Shown: positions 24,490-34,267, numbered from the stretch's first letter. The stretch is DNA of 40,389 nucleotides from an uncultured Bacteroidota bacterium (GCA_902609035.1 CACLQG010000008.1:1-40389); one strand, 5' to 3'. Notes: generated from the letters alone by a model not told the origin. Numbers and translations are program-made.

Positions 24490-25265
24490 AAAAGTTGTAT
24501 GGATTACTGGGGCCTCCTATGGTATTGGGGCTGCACTGGCAAAAATATATTCTATTAAAGGAGTCAATCTGATTTTATCCGCAAGGAGGAAAAATAAATT
24601 AAAAAAAGTCAAATCGGAGTTTAATAATTCTGAAAATGTTAAAATCTTATCTTTCGATACAACTGATTTTAAAGAATCAGATAAAATGGTCCAAAAAGCT
24701 TATAATCTTTTTGGAAGGGTTGATATTTTGATTAATAATGCAGGAGTAGGCCAGAGATCTTTATTGGCAGAAACTAAATTCAAGGTTTTTGGAAAATTGA
24801 TGGATGTAAACTATCTAGGCATAGTTTCCCTCAGTAGGTCTTTACTTCCTTTTTTCATAAAACAAGGTGGTGGACAATTTGTTGTAGTAAATAGTGTCAT
24901 GGGAAAATATAGTTCACCCTTCAGGTCAGGTTACGCTGCTTCCAAGCATGCATTAAATGGATTTTTTATGCTATGAGAATGGAACATCAAAAAGATAATA
25001 TTGATGTAACCATGATTTGTCCAGGTTTTGTATGTACTTCAATTGCAATAAATTCTCTTAAAGGGAACGGTGAACCTCCTGGAGTGGATGATATTGCTAC
25101 AAGTAAAGGCATGAAAGTAGATGATTTTGTTCGTAAAATGGTCAAAGCAGTTGATCAAAAAAATGGGAGGTTTCTTTTGGTGGAAAGTAGAGATTGGGGA
25201 TTTATTTAAAAAGATTATCCAATAAGCTATTGCATAATATTGTTATTAAAAGTAAAGTGAGATAA
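24476..25265 (+). pseudogene. Short-chain dehydrogenase/reductase, broken by two frameshifts
   Basis: The first frame (24476-24976) holds WITGASYGIGAALAKIY (cofactor motif), INNAGVGQ, the serine in VVVNSVMG and the YAASKH active site, then ends at TGA 24974. One missing T in the run at 24962-24967 explains this: restoring it reads GFFYAMRMEHQKDNIDVTMI, joining the frame at 24973 that continues through CPGFVCTSIAINSL. That frame stops at TAA 25207. Adding one T near 25201-25203 reads GFYLKRLSNKLLHNIVIKSK and stops at 25263-25265, the usual C-terminus of this SDR group. The repaired end falls 3 nt before the next gene's ATG, which supports the reconstruction. Repaired length is about 263 residues, normal for the family. 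Confidence 0.88.
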
Positions 25266-25268
25266 ATA

Positions 25269-26165
25269 ATGATAAACAAACATAATGGAAAACGCAGGGT
25301 CGTATTAAAAAAAATAACACTTACTTAATTGGGATTACCCTTAACTGAAAAATTTAAAATCAACCAAGTAGATAATTATAAAATATTAAATGAGATGAAT
25401 AGAAAAGGAAACATCAATCACTCAGTTTGCAAATGGTGTTATAATAATATATCACTCGAGGAATTCGCAATTAATATAAAATTAATAGGGATTACAGGGA
25501 TAGACTTGATTGGACCCGAGCAATGGCCCATTTTAAAAAAATACAATTTGAACTCTTCCATGTGTAATGGAGCTGAGATAAGTTTGACAGAGGGTTGGAA
25601 TGATAAGCAATATCATGGTGTATTAGTCAACAAATACTTAAATCACATCGATTTGGTCGCAGCTGCTGGATATCAAAATCTAATTTGTTTTTCTGGAAAT
25701 AGGAGAAATATAGATAACGAAACAGGCATGAATAATTGTGTTGAAGGATTGAAGAAGATTTTGGGTCATGCAGAAAAAAAAGGAGTTATGATTCAAATGG
25801 AATTACTAAACTCAAAAATTGATCACGAGGACTATATGTGTGATAATTCACATTGGGGATTTGAATTATGTCGTAGACTAGACTCCAATAATTTTAAGTT
25901 ACTTTATGATATTTATCACATGCAAATAAATGAGGGCGATGTAATAAGAACAATTAATGAAAATTATGAGTTTATTGGACATTATCATACTGCTGGAGTA
26001 CCCGGTAGAAATGAGATAGATCACACCCAAGAATTGTGTTATCCTGCGATAATGAAATCTATTTTAGCTACTGGTTTTAAAGGTTATGTAGCTCAAGAAT
26101 TCATACCCAAAAATAAGCAACCATTAGAATCCCTCAAAAAGTCCATTGATGTTTGTGATGTTTAA
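25269..26165 (+). pseudogene. Hydroxypyruvate isomerase-like TIM-barrel protein; stop codon in Tat signal
   Basis: From ATG 25269 the frame reads NKHNGKRRVVLKKITLT, then TAA (25326-25328), then LGLPLTEKF and a full isomerase domain in the same frame. This looks like a twin-arginine leader (KRRVVLKK) interrupted by one nonsense codon. The domain has WCYNNISLEEFA, VMIQMELLNSKIDHEDY (metal-binding Glu), YDIYHMQINEGD, GHYHTAGVPGRNEIDHT and the C-terminal GYVAQEFIPK, as in Hyi/sugar-phosphate isomerases. A cytoplasmic form might still be made from TTG 25329 or ATG 25395. It follows the broken SDR at 3 nt. The intact barrel suggests recent loss, or reading error. Confidence 0.8.
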
Positions 26166-26213
26166 GTGAATTTAGCTTCAAAATATAATTTCAAAATTTT
26201 AATAATTATTTAT

Positions 26214-26221
26214 TAGCTTTG
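26214..26221 (+). promoter_or_regulatory. -7 box of the OmpA/TSP3 gene
   Basis: TAGCTTTG fits TAnnTTTG and ends 14 nt before the ATG at 26236, implying a very short 5' leader. A matching -33 element is not obvious. Confidence 0.5.
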
Positions 26222-26235
26222 TAAAAACTATAAAA

Positions 26236-27567
26236 ATGAAGAAATCATACTTAATAATGTTGTTTTGCATTGCTAGCTTGTTTATTGCCAATGCTCAAAC
26301 TACAGACAGTCCTTGGGCAGTAAGTCTTGGTGCTAACCTAGTAGGTGTCCAAGATGACTCAGTTGATTCAAGTGTTGGACTAGGAATCCCCACGCTGAGT
26401 TTATCAAGATACATTGCAGGAGGTTTTTCAATTGGAGCTCAATATAGTATCAATTCTATTGAAGTCGACAATGTTGATCTAGATTACACATCTTTAGATG
26501 CAATTTTAAAATTTAACTTATCCGAGGGAGATATTTATCCTTATTTATTTGCAGGTTATGGCCTGTCAAATTTTGGAAAAGAGACTGATTCAGATGGTTT
26601 ATTTCCATCCTCTGGAGCAGGAAGAACTTATTTGGGAGGTGCAGGAGTAAATTTTTTCATTTCAGACAATTGGACTATTAATGCAGGTACATCTTACAGA
26701 TCAACCGATGAGAAAGGTAGTTATAATCATTTACAGCATGTAATAGGATTTAGCTATGTTTTTGGCGCTCAAGATACGGACCAAGATGGTGTATCTGATA
26801 AAAAAGATATTTGCCCCGAAGTACCTGGTTTAAAGGAATTCGAAGGATGTCCTGATACTGATGGTGATGGAATTCCAGATAACAAAGACGCTTGTCCTGA
26901 AGAGGCTGGAAGCGCTGAATTAAATGGTTGCCCTGATGGAGATGGTGATGGTATTGCCGATAAAGATGATGCTTGTCCTGATGAAGTTGGTTCTGCTGAA
27001 ATGAACGGATGTCCTGATTCTGATGGTGATGGGGTAGCAGATAACCTAGATAAATGTCCAGAGGTAGCGGGAGACGTTGCTAATGATGGCTGTCCTTTGG
27101 ATGATCGTGACGGAGATGGTGTTGCGGACAAAGACGATGTATGTCCAGATGTGGCTGGAGACGCTGCTAATAATGGGTGTCCTGATATACCTGAAAAATT
27201 AGTATCCTTCATTGGAGGAGAAAAATCAACTTTACTATTTGTAGTTGATAGTTCTGAGATTACTGACGACTCAAATGCAAAGCTGGAAGAACTTGTTGAA
27301 TTGTTGAATTTATACCCTAATGCTTCCTTAATTATTGAAGGCCACGCCTCTAGCGATGGTAGTATGGCATACAATCAAATTTTATCTGAAAAGAGAGCCA
27401 ATAGTGCTAAAGAGGCGCTAATCGGAATGGGTATTGATGGCTCCAGGCTTGAAACAGCCGCTTATGGAGAAACCAAACCCACAGCAGATAATAAAACCAG
27501 AAAGGGTAGAGCTGCTAACAGAAGGGTCAAATTCGAGAGAAATGTTGAGCTTAAAGTAGTAGAATAA
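26236..27567 (+). CDS. OmpA family outer-membrane protein with TSP3 repeats
   Basis: The 443-residue protein has a signal peptide (MLFCIASLFIANAQ, cleavage near 21) and an N-terminal eight-strand-like beta-barrel (about 22-178). Next come five calcium-binding thrombospondin type 3 repeats of roughly 28 residues (about 180-320, pattern DxDGDGIxDxxDxCP...GCP). The C-terminal OmpA domain binds peptidoglycan: LIIEGHASSDGSMAYNQILS, KRANSAKEAL, and GRAANRRVKF (conserved Asp/Arg equivalents). It ties the outer membrane to the cell wall, a common abundant protein in Flavobacteriia. It has its own promoter and terminator, so it is monocistronic. Confidence 0.96.
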   Translation: MKKSYLIMLFCIASLFIANAQTTDSPWAVSLGANLVGVQDDSVDSSVGLGIPTLSLSRYIAGGFSIGAQYSINSIEVDNVDLDYTSLDAILKFNLSEGDIYPYLFAGYGLSNFGKETDSDGLFPSSGAGRTYLGGAGVNFFISDNWTINAGTSYRSTDEKGSYNHLQHVIGFSYVFGAQDTDQDGVSDKKDICPEVPGLKEFEGCPDTDGDGIPDNKDACPEEAGSAELNGCPDGDGDGIADKDDACPDEVGSAEMNGCPDSDGDGVADNLDKCPEVAGDVANDGCPLDDRDGDGVADKDDVCPDVAGDAANNGCPDIPEKLVSFIGGEKSTLLFVVDSSEITDDSNAKLEELVELLNLYPNASLIIEGHASSDGSMAYNQILSEKRANSAKEALIGMGIDGSRLETAAYGETKPTADNKTRKGRAANRRVKFERNVELKVVE

Positions 27568-27588
27568 ATTTAATTGGTATTAATATTT

Positions 27589-27619
27589 AAAACTCCCACT
27601 ATAGTGGGAGTTTTTTTTT
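27589..27619 (+). terminator. Rho-independent terminator after the OmpA gene
   Basis: A near-perfect hairpin, AAACTCCCAC / GTGGGAGTTT with a TATA loop, is followed by a T tract ending at 27619. It lies 22 nt after the OmpA stop codon and is the clearest terminator in the window. Confidence 0.95.
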
Positions 27620-27961
27620 GGACTTCAACTATAAATTAAAAAAAAGGGAAATAAAGACATTAATTAATTAAATGTATATTTAAAATGTTTCTCAGTACCT
27701 CAATCTACAATTTGTGGAGAAAATTAGATATTTTCCAGATTTATTAAATTCCGATTTTAAAGGCTAATGTTAAGAGGATGGTTTTAAATATACTTACTCT
27801 GATTTCAGATTATTAATAATATAATTTAACCAATTAATAATTAACTATCAAGGTATTTATAGAAATTGAATCCATTAAGAAATCGCTTATTTTTAAATAT
27901 TTAGACTTCAAGAATATTTATTAAAATATGATCAAATTAATTCAAAAAATAGCTTAATATA
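27620..27961. other. AT-rich intergenic stretch, nothing recognised
   Basis: About 340 bases between the OmpA terminator and the convergent symporter stop. No reading frame, RNA gene or repeat was recognised. Confidence 0.6.
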
Positions 27962-29623
27962 TTACCAAAGAAGAGAATATGTAACGGTTAAAATAATTAA
28001 AGTAGCAAAAGCACCAATATTAAAAAGGGGAGAGGTTTTAAATATTCCATGAGGTAAATTGATTGCTTTAGCGTCATCAGCGCTTTTGTTTTGCCTGAGA
28101 CTCACGATTATAATAACAGCCATAGTTAAAAGAGCGGTGAGACCCATCTGATCCATCCATGGCAGGGTGGGGAAAAAAGCTTCAAGTGCCGTTCCATCAA
28201 CCCATCCATTTGATCCAACTTTAAGAATCATGGCAATAGGTATAGAACTCAATGCACCCCAAATGGCAGCTTTGTTGGTAGTTTTTTTCCAAAACAAACC
28301 GAGTATGAAAACAGCTAGGATACCTGGGCTTACAATACCAGTGTACTCTTGAATAAACTGAAAGGCTTGATCAATGCCTCCCAAAAGAGGTGCCATTGTA
28401 GCACCTATAATCAGTGCAACAGCAGCAGACAAACGTCCAACTTTAACTATTTTCTTATCGTCAGCATTTTTATCGATCAATTGTTTGTAGATGTCCATTG
28501 TGAAAATGGTCGAGGTAGAATTCAACATAGAAGCCAATGAGGATACAATAGCTGCAGCCAAAGACGCAAATGCAACTCCTTTAAATCCTACTGGCAAAAA
28601 CTGCATCAACCAAGGGTAGGCTTTATCAGCTTTTCCCTCTGCTGGAATATTCATCATTCCATTTTCACCTAAACTTGCAAGTATTTCAGGGTCATTGACA
28701 ATGACATATGCCGCTATTCCAGGAATGACTACAATGAATGGAATGATTAATTTAAGCCCTGCAGCAAATAATATCCCCTTCTGAGATTCTCTAAGTGACT
28801 TTGCAGCCAGGGTGCGTTGGATTATATACTGGTTGAATCCCCAATAGTAAAGATTGGCGACCCAAAGTCCACCCACCAATACGCCAATACCAGGCAGGTT
28901 ATTGTATTCTGGGTTACTTTTGTCTAAGATCATTTCAAAACGATCTGGTGTAGCATTATAAATGGATTTTAAACCCTCTAGAACCCCTTGACCCTGAGAC
29001 ACAGTGTCCAAGGCCAAAAAAGTAGTAACCAAGCCTCCTAAAACAAGAAAAATGACTTGTATAATATCAGTCCAAGCTACTGCTGTCAATCCTCCATAGA
29101 GTGAGTAGGCTGCTGCAAAAAGGGCCAATCCTGCAACTGCATATACCAAGTCTATTCCTATGATAGTTTCCAATGCCAGCCCTCCCAAATACATTACTGA
29201 AGCTAGGTTGACAAACACATATAGTCCAATCCAAAAGATTGCTAAAATCGTTTTCAGTTGTGATGAAAAACGTTTTTCAACAAACTCTGGAATAGTATAT
29301 AATTTTTTTTCTATAAAAATGGGCAGGAAGTATTTCCCAACAATAATTAGCGTTATTGCTGCCATCCATTCATACGAAGCAATGGCTAAGCCCAAAGCAA
29401 AACCTGAACCCGACATACCGATAAATTGTTCGGCTGAAATATTGGCAGCAATCAATGATGCTCCAATGGCCCACCAAGGGAGAGACTTACCTGCTAAAAA
29501 GTAGTCCTCAGCACTTTTTTCTTCTCCTTTTTTATCTCTTGAAACCCAAAGTCCCAAGCCCAATATAACTAGGGCATAAACAAAAAAAATAAGGTAGTCC
29601 AAAAATTCAAAGCTAGAATTCAT
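27962..29623 (-). CDS. Sodium/solute symporter, SSS (SGLT-like) family
   Basis: A 553-residue polytopic inner-membrane transporter with about 14 hydrophobic helices. Family features are YFLAGKSLPWWAIGASLIAA (about 41-60) and NISAEQFIGMSGSGFALGLA (about 61-80, with the Na+-site residues), AAAYSLYGGLTAVAWTDIIQ, NQYIIQRTLAAKS and FASLAAAIVSSLASMLNSTS. The last region corresponds to the conserved TM8 sodium site. It resembles Bacteroidota SGLT-type sugar symporters. The start overlaps the galE stop as TAATG, so the two are coupled, which makes a sugar such as galactose or glucose a reasonable guess, not a proven substrate. Confidence 0.93.
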   Translation of the reverse strand: MNSSFEFLDYLIFFVYALVILGLGLWVSRDKKGEEKSAEDYFLAGKSLPWWAIGASLIAANISAEQFIGMSGSGFALGLAIASYEWMAAITLIIVGKYFLPIFIEKKLYTIPEFVEKRFSSQLKTILAIFWIGLYVFVNLASVMYLGGLALETIIGIDLVYAVAGLALFAAAYSLYGGLTAVAWTDIIQVIFLVLGGLVTTFLALDTVSQGQGVLEGLKSIYNATPDRFEMILDKSNPEYNNLPGIGVLVGGLWVANLYYWGFNQYIIQRTLAAKSLRESQKGILFAAGLKLIIPFIVVIPGIAAYVIVNDPEILASLGENGMMNIPAEGKADKAYPWLMQFLPVGFKGVAFASLAAAIVSSLASMLNSTSTIFTMDIYKQLIDKNADDKKIVKVGRLSAAVALIIGATMAPLLGGIDQAFQFIQEYTGIVSPGILAVFILGLFWKKTTNKAAIWGALSSIPIAMILKVGSNGWVDGTALEAFFPTLPWMDQMGLTALLTMAVIIIVSLRQNKSADDAKAINLPHGIFKTSPLFNIGAFATLIILTVTYSLLW

Positions 29624-30651
29624 TATAATTTACGTATTTTTTTTTCCCATTGCCAAGCAGTTTTCAGTGCCTCTTCAAGATCATTTTCAGCCTTCCATCC
29701 CAAGATTTTATTGGCTTTGGAAGCGTTGGCATAAGCCTCCACAATATCACCTGTCCTTCGGTCTACAATATCGTAGTCTAGAGAGAAACCAGATACTCTT
29801 TCGAAGGTTTTAATTACTTGTAAAACACTATTACCTTTACCCGTACCCAAATTGAATACATCAAAATTTTCATTTTGTTCACCGGACATCATTCTTTTAA
29901 GTCCGAGGACATGAGCTTTTGCCAAATCTACAACATGGATGTAATCTCTTATACAGGTTCCGTCAGGAGTAGGGTAATCATTGCCAAAAACGTTAAGTTT
30001 TTGATGAATCCCTGCAGCTGTTTGGGTTATAAATGGAACAAGGTTTTCTGGTTTTCCCTTTGAAAGCTCACCGATTTCAATACTCGGATGACACCCAATG
30101 GGGTTAAAGTATCTAAGTGAAATTACCTTTAAATTATTATTGGAACAGGTATTGTCAAAAAGAATATCTTCACCTATCTGTTTGGTATTTCCGTAGGGAG
30201 ACTCAGCTTTTTTTATGGGTGCCATTTCAGTAATTGGGAGTTGATCGGCTTGGCCATAAACAGTGCATGAGGAACTGAAAATAAATGAAAGGGCTTGGGT
30301 TTTCTCCGCAATTGCTTGAAGTAAATATATAAGAGAAACTAAATTATTTTCGTAATATGCTAAGGGTTGATTGACGCTTTCTCCAACTGCTTTTGAGGCA
30401 GCAAAGTGAATGACTCCGGAAATTTCAGGGTAATCCTTAAATAATTGGTATAATTTTTTTTTATTCCTTAAGTCAAGTTTAATGAATTTTGGTGTAACTC
30501 CTGTGATTTTTTTTATGCCTTTTAATACTTCAACAGAGCTATTGGAAAGATTGTCAATAATTATGATTTCAAATCCCTGTAGGATCAACTCTACACTGGT
30601 GTGTGAGCCTATATAACCCAGACCGCCCGTGACTAAAACTTTTGAAATCAA
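29623..30651 (-). CDS. galE: UDP-glucose 4-epimerase
   Basis: GalE interconverts UDP-glucose and UDP-galactose, feeding the Leloir pathway and polysaccharide synthesis. The NAD-binding motif GGLGYIGSHTSVEL is at residues 8-21; VIHFAASKAVGESV, FIFSSSCTVYGQA (catalytic Ser/Thr region) and the YxxxK in SPYGNTKQIGED are present. Later motifs SLRYFNPIGCHPS, TPDGTCIRDYIHVVDLAKAH and FNLGTGKGNSVLQV confirm the epimerase over other SDR-extended enzymes. Length 342 is normal. It is the first gene of a two-gene unit with the symporter. Confidence 0.95.
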   Translation of the reverse strand: MISKVLVTGGLGYIGSHTSVELILQGFEIIIIDNLSNSSVEVLKGIKKITGVTPKFIKLDLRNKKKLYQLFKDYPEISGVIHFAASKAVGESVNQPLAYYENNLVSLIYLLQAIAEKTQALSFIFSSSCTVYGQADQLPITEMAPIKKAESPYGNTKQIGEDILFDNTCSNNNLKVISLRYFNPIGCHPSIEIGELSKGKPENLVPFITQTAAGIHQKLNVFGNDYPTPDGTCIRDYIHVVDLAKAHVLGLKRMMSGEQNENFDVFNLGTGKGNSVLQVIKTFERVSGFSLDYDIVDRRTGDIVEAYANASKANKILGWKAENDLEEALKTAWQWEKKIRKL

Positions 30652-30676
30652 TATGTTATTTCTCTATGGTTTGAAG

Positions 30677-30684
30677 CAAATTTA
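30677..30684 (-). promoter_or_regulatory. Possible -7 box of galE
   Basis: On the minus strand TAAATTTG matches TAnnTTTG and lies 25 nt before the galE ATG. No matching -33 TTG is found at the standard spacing. Confidence 0.45.
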
Positions 30685-30801
30685 ATTTTTTTATTTAATT
30701 CTTTGATCTAAGTAATCAATAATACTCCTAATAACTTTTTAAGTAGTTTGATTTTTTTATAATTAGTAATACTTATAAAATCATATTAAGGGATATAAAA
30801 C

Positions 30802-30809
30802 TATATTTG
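30802..30809 (+). promoter_or_regulatory. -7 box of typA
   Basis: TATATTTG fits TAnnTTTG and lies 19 nt before the typA ATG. The -33 region shows no clear TTG. Confidence 0.55.
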
Positions 30810-30828
30810 CGCTCGACAAAATCAATCC

Positions 30829-32628
30829 ATGTCTGAAATAAAAAATATAGCGATAATTGCCCACGTTGATCATGGCAAAACTACACTTGTAGATAAAATT
30901 ATGTTCCATTGTCAGCTATTTAGAGACAATGAAAATAAAGGTGATTTAATTTTGGATAGCAACGACTTGGAACGTGAGAGAGGGATTACAATTTTATCTA
31001 AAAACGTTTCTGTTGAATATAAGAACTATAAAATAAACATAATTGACACACCTGGTCACGCCGATTTTGGTGGAGAAGTAGAGCGGGTTCTCAACATGGC
31101 CGATGCGGCCATCTTGTTGGTAGACGCTTTTGAAGGTCCAATGCCACAAACACGTTTTGTATTGAAAAAAGCACTAGATTTAAAACTAAAGCCTCTTGTG
31201 GTAATCAATAAAGTTGATAAGGAAAATTGTCGACCAGAAGAAGTCTATGAATCTGTTTTTGATTTGATGTTTGATCTTGGGGCAGAGGAGTGGCAACTGG
31301 ATTTTCCAGTAGTATATGGTTCTGCGAAAAACAATTGGATGGGTCATGACTGGACTAATCCAACAGATTCTATTGAACCATTATTGGATATGGTAGTGAA
31401 TCAAGTTCCAGCTCCTCAGATTAAAGAGGGTAATACGCAAATGCTGATTACCTCATTGGATTACTCTTCCTTTACTGGTAGAATAGCTATTGGAAGACTT
31501 AACCGTGGGACTTTAATATCTAATATGAATGTGAGTTTAGTCGATCGAAACGGAGGCATCACAAAATCAAGGATTAAAGAACTTAATGTTTTTGATGGTT
31601 TAAGGAGGCGAAAAGTCGATCAAGTAGAAGCTGGAGACATTTGTGCGATTATAGGGTTGGAGTCTTTTAATTTAGGTGATACCATTGCAGATGCGTTTGA
31701 ACCAGAGGCATTGCCTACTATTGATATCGATGAGCCTACCATGAGCATGCTTTTTACGATTAACGATTCTCCTTTTTTTGGAAAAGATGGAAAATTTGTA
31801 ACCTCACGCCACATCAAGGAGCGATTAGAAAAAGAGCTAGAGCACAACTTAGCATTGCATTTGGATACAACAGATTCTACAGATAAATTTTTAGTTTTTG
31901 GTAGAGGTGTAATGCACCTTTCTGTTTTGATTGAAACCATGAGAAGAGAAGGTTATGAACTTCAGATTGGTCAACCTCAGGTGATTATAAAAAATATTGA
32001 TGGTGTCAAATGTGAACCTATTGAAAGCTTGACTATTGATTTACCTGAAAATCTATCTGGTAAAGCCATTGAAATGGTAACCCTAAGAAAAGGGGAGATG
32101 GTCAGTTTGGAAAATAAAGGAGACCGAATGCTTTGCGAGTTTATTATTCCATCAAGAGGAATCATAGGTTTAAGGAATCAACTTCTTTCCAATACTGCTG
32201 GCCAGGCCATCATGAATCATCGTTTTATCGAATTCCAAAACTTTAAGGGAGAAATACCTAGCCGAATTAATGGATCGTTAATATCAATGGAGAAAGGAAG
32301 TGCCGTTCCATACGCTTTAGACAAACTCCAAGATCGAGGTAAATTTTTTGTTTTCCCAAACGAGGAGGTTTATAGAGGACAAGTCATAGGAGAAAATATC
32401 CGAATGAACGATTTGGTGGTTAATGTTACCAAAACCAAAAAACTATCCAATGTACGAGCATCGGGTACAGACGAGAAAGTAAGCCTTGCCCCACCAATTA
32501 AGTTTTCTCTCGAAGAGGCACTAGAATATATTCAATCTGATGAGTATGTAGAAGCTACTCCAAATCATTTACGCTTAAGAAAGATTTTTTTGGATGAAAA
32601 CCAGAGAAAAAGAAATGCCAATAAATAG
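30829..32628 (+). CDS. typA: Ribosome-associated GTPase TypA/BipA
   Basis: TypA/BipA is a translational GTPase related to EF-G that helps 50S assembly and stress or cold adaptation. The G1 motif [14 protein letters not shown] is at residues 11-24, ERERGITI marks switch [17 protein letters not shown] is at 73-88, and NKVDKE is at about 127-132. Domain II ([20 protein letters not shown]), EF-G-like domains III and V ([33 protein letters not shown]) and the BipA-specific C-terminal domain ([20 protein letters not shown]) complete it. Length 599 is standard. It is preceded by its own promoter. Confidence 0.97.
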   Translation: MSEIKNIAIIAHVDHGKTTLVDKIMFHCQLFRDNENKGDLILDSNDLERERGITILSKNVSVEYKNYKINIIDTPGHADFGGEVERVLNMADAAILLVDAFEGPMPQTRFVLKKALDLKLKPLVVINKVDKENCRPEEVYESVFDLMFDLGAEEWQLDFPVVYGSAKNNWMGHDWTNPTDSIEPLLDMVVNQVPAPQIKEGNTQMLITSLDYSSFTGRIAIGRLNRGTLISNMNVSLVDRNGGITKSRIKELNVFDGLRRRKVDQVEAGDICAIIGLESFNLGDTIADAFEPEALPTIDIDEPTMSMLFTINDSPFFGKDGKFVTSRHIKERLEKELEHNLALHLDTTDSTDKFLVFGRGVMHLSVLIETMRREGYELQIGQPQVIIKNIDGVKCEPIESLTIDLPENLSGKAIEMVTLRKGEMVSLENKGDRMLCEFIIPSRGIIGLRNQLLSNTAGQAIMNHRFIEFQNFKGEIPSRINGSLISMEKGSAVPYALDKLQDRGKFFVFPNEEVYRGQVIGENIRMNDLVVNVTKTKKLSNVRASGTDEKVSLAPPIKFSLEEALEYIQSDEYVEATPNHLRLRKIFLDENQRKRNANK

Positions 32629-32734
32629 AATTGTTTTACTCTTTTTTGGTTTTGGCGATTTCTCAAAATCATACAACATATTGGTTTTTAAATATTAAAA
32701 TAATTTTTTTTTACAAATTTAGAGATCACTTTCG

Positions 32735-33190
32735 ATGAGGTCTTCAAAAATTGTAATTTTTCCTATTTTTTTGAGATTTGCGATTGCTGGTTTGGGTATT
32801 GAACCCACTACTTTTTCTAATTCTTAGACAAAAGAGGAGGCTTTCCACTTCTAGATTAGGGTCGAGATAATGGATAATTATCCATTTTTGAAACCAGAGA
32901 GTGAAAACATAATCAGAGCAAAGTGTTTTCCTGAATTAGGAGTTAAATCTTTACATTAGGAATTGAAATCCGTCAAGCTTATTAATCCTCAAAGAAAAGA
33001 ATGTTGAATTAACTTTAGAAAAACTTACCCTAAGACTTCTACTTTTTGAAATTCATGGCGCGATAAGCGTTTAGGGAGTCTATGATCCAGAGGGAAGAGT
33101 GAATATGAAGATAAGAGAGGTAGTGGGGAAAGAAAACTTATTTCTACTTCTATGGATTTATATTTTAATTTTTCTAAAAACTCACCCATG
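32735..33190 (+). pseudogene. Decayed N-terminal remnant of an M81 (MlrC-like) peptidase
   Basis: No long frame exists, yet the conserved M81 N-terminal pattern is readable across three frames with several stops. One frame (32771 on) reads RFAIAGLGIEPTTFSNS, TAG, TKEEAFHF, TAG, IRVEIMDNYPFLKPESENII, RAKCFPELGVKSLH, TAG. A second (from 33000) reads LLLFEIHGAISV, TAG, GVYDPEGRVNMKIREVVGKE. A third (from 33137) reads LISTSMDLYFNFSKN. These match the family pattern of an IAGLGIE start, YPFL, FDIHGAM, DDPEGDF, IREVVG and STSMDLHGNVS. The remaining two thirds, including the whole C-terminal MlrC domain, are gone. The rest of 32629-33282 shows nothing else. Confidence 0.82.
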
Positions 33191-33282
33191 TATCATCCTG
33201 ATAAAAAGTTTCGCGATTTAAATTTAAAAACAAAATTAATTCCAATATCTATTAATAACTTTACTAAATAATCATATAGACC

Positions 33283-34248
33283 TTGGGTCGGTTATTAATC
33301 TTCTCGTTCTTTTCAATATCCTTCACGTGGGCACAGATCCCTTTAGTAGAAAATGACTTAAGGGTGAACGATTTTAAAATAATTGACAAGGACACTTTAA
33401 TGGTACATTGGTATCCAGCAATTTCCCAGAATGAAAATCCAACTGGAGCCATCGCTTTCTTTTTTGGAGGAGGTTGGAGTGGAGGGAGTTATACACATTT
33501 TAATAGGCAAGCCTTATATTTTTCTCACAGGGGGTTTAGTACTTTCCTATTTGATTATCGAACAGAATCTAAACATAATGTGAGTCCAGTTGAATGTATA
33601 AAAGATGCTAGAAGTGCAATGCGTTATTTAAAAATAAACCACAATACGTTTAATATTGATCCTCAAAAAATTATTGCCTCTGGAGGTTCTGCAGGTGGAC
33701 ACATTGCTGCCGGAACAGGAACATTAAACGCTGTAAATGAATCGACGGATGATTTAAGTATAGATCCAACTCCATTTGCCATGGTACTTTTCAATCCTGT
33801 TTTTGACAATGGTCCTAATGGTTACCATGGCAATCAAGCAAAAGATATCATAGAACTTGATTTTAAATGCTATTGTTCCGCTTACCAGATCCCTAACGGA
33901 AAATGGGCCTCCTTATTCAAAAGAAGGTATCAACAACTTTCTCCTTTTCATAATGTCACAATTGATGTCCCCCCAACCCTTTTACTTTTTGGAGATAGCG
34001 ATTATTTAGTCCCTGTTGAAACAGTTAAAGAATTTGAAAAGAAAATGAAAAATCTAAATAATATTTGTCAAGTAGCTATATTCAATAAAGCTATACACGG
34101 TTTTTTTAATGGAGTTTTTGAGAAAGTTAATCAGAAAAATTTAACTCAGGCAAATTATTTTTTTGATACTGTTCAGGCTGTTGATGACTTCCTGGTAAAT
34201 CTCAAGTTACTAGAATCCTCTGTAGATGTTCGGGATTACTTTCACTAG
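33283..34248 (+). CDS. Exported alpha/beta hydrolase (esterase-like)
   Basis: The 321-residue product starts with a signal peptide (RLLIFSFFSISFTWAQ). The hydrolase fold shows GAIAFFFGGGWSGGSYTHFN (the HGGG-like oxyanion region, here FGGGW), FDYRTESKHNVSPVECIKDA, the nucleophile elbow IIASGGSAGGHIAAG (Ser in GGSAGG), LLLFGDSDYLVPVETV (Asp) and NKAIHGFFNG (His). This arrangement is seen in bd-FAE/acetyl-esterase-like enzymes acting on carbohydrate esters. The only start is TTG 33283, six nt after an in-frame TAG; no ATG precedes the signal, so the start is unusual or mutated. It sits beside the M81 remnant and is convergent with the barrel protein gene. Confidence 0.85.
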   Translation: MGRLLIFSFFSISFTWAQIPLVENDLRVNDFKIIDKDTLMVHWYPAISQNENPTGAIAFFFGGGWSGGSYTHFNRQALYFSHRGFSTFLFDYRTESKHNVSPVECIKDARSAMRYLKINHNTFNIDPQKIIASGGSAGGHIAAGTGTLNAVNESTDDLSIDPTPFAMVLFNPVFDNGPNGYHGNQAKDIIELDFKCYCSAYQIPNGKWASLFKRRYQQLSPFHNVTIDVPPTLLLFGDSDYLVPVETVKEFEKKMKNLNNICQVAIFNKAIHGFFNGVFEKVNQKNLTQANYFFDTVQAVDDFLVNLKLLESSVDVRDYFH

Positions 34249-34267
34249 ATTTTTTAAATGCAGGATT

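Noticed and set aside
26770..27190. Direct repeats that could suggest a CRISPR-like array
   Set aside because: They are imperfect, lie within a reading frame and encode the thrombospondin type 3 repeats.
26769..27374. Long antisense frame opposite the TSP3 repeats
   Set aside because: It mirrors the repetitive Asp/Gly/Pro codons of the OmpA gene; its Ser/Pro-rich translation has no start or motif and is a shadow.
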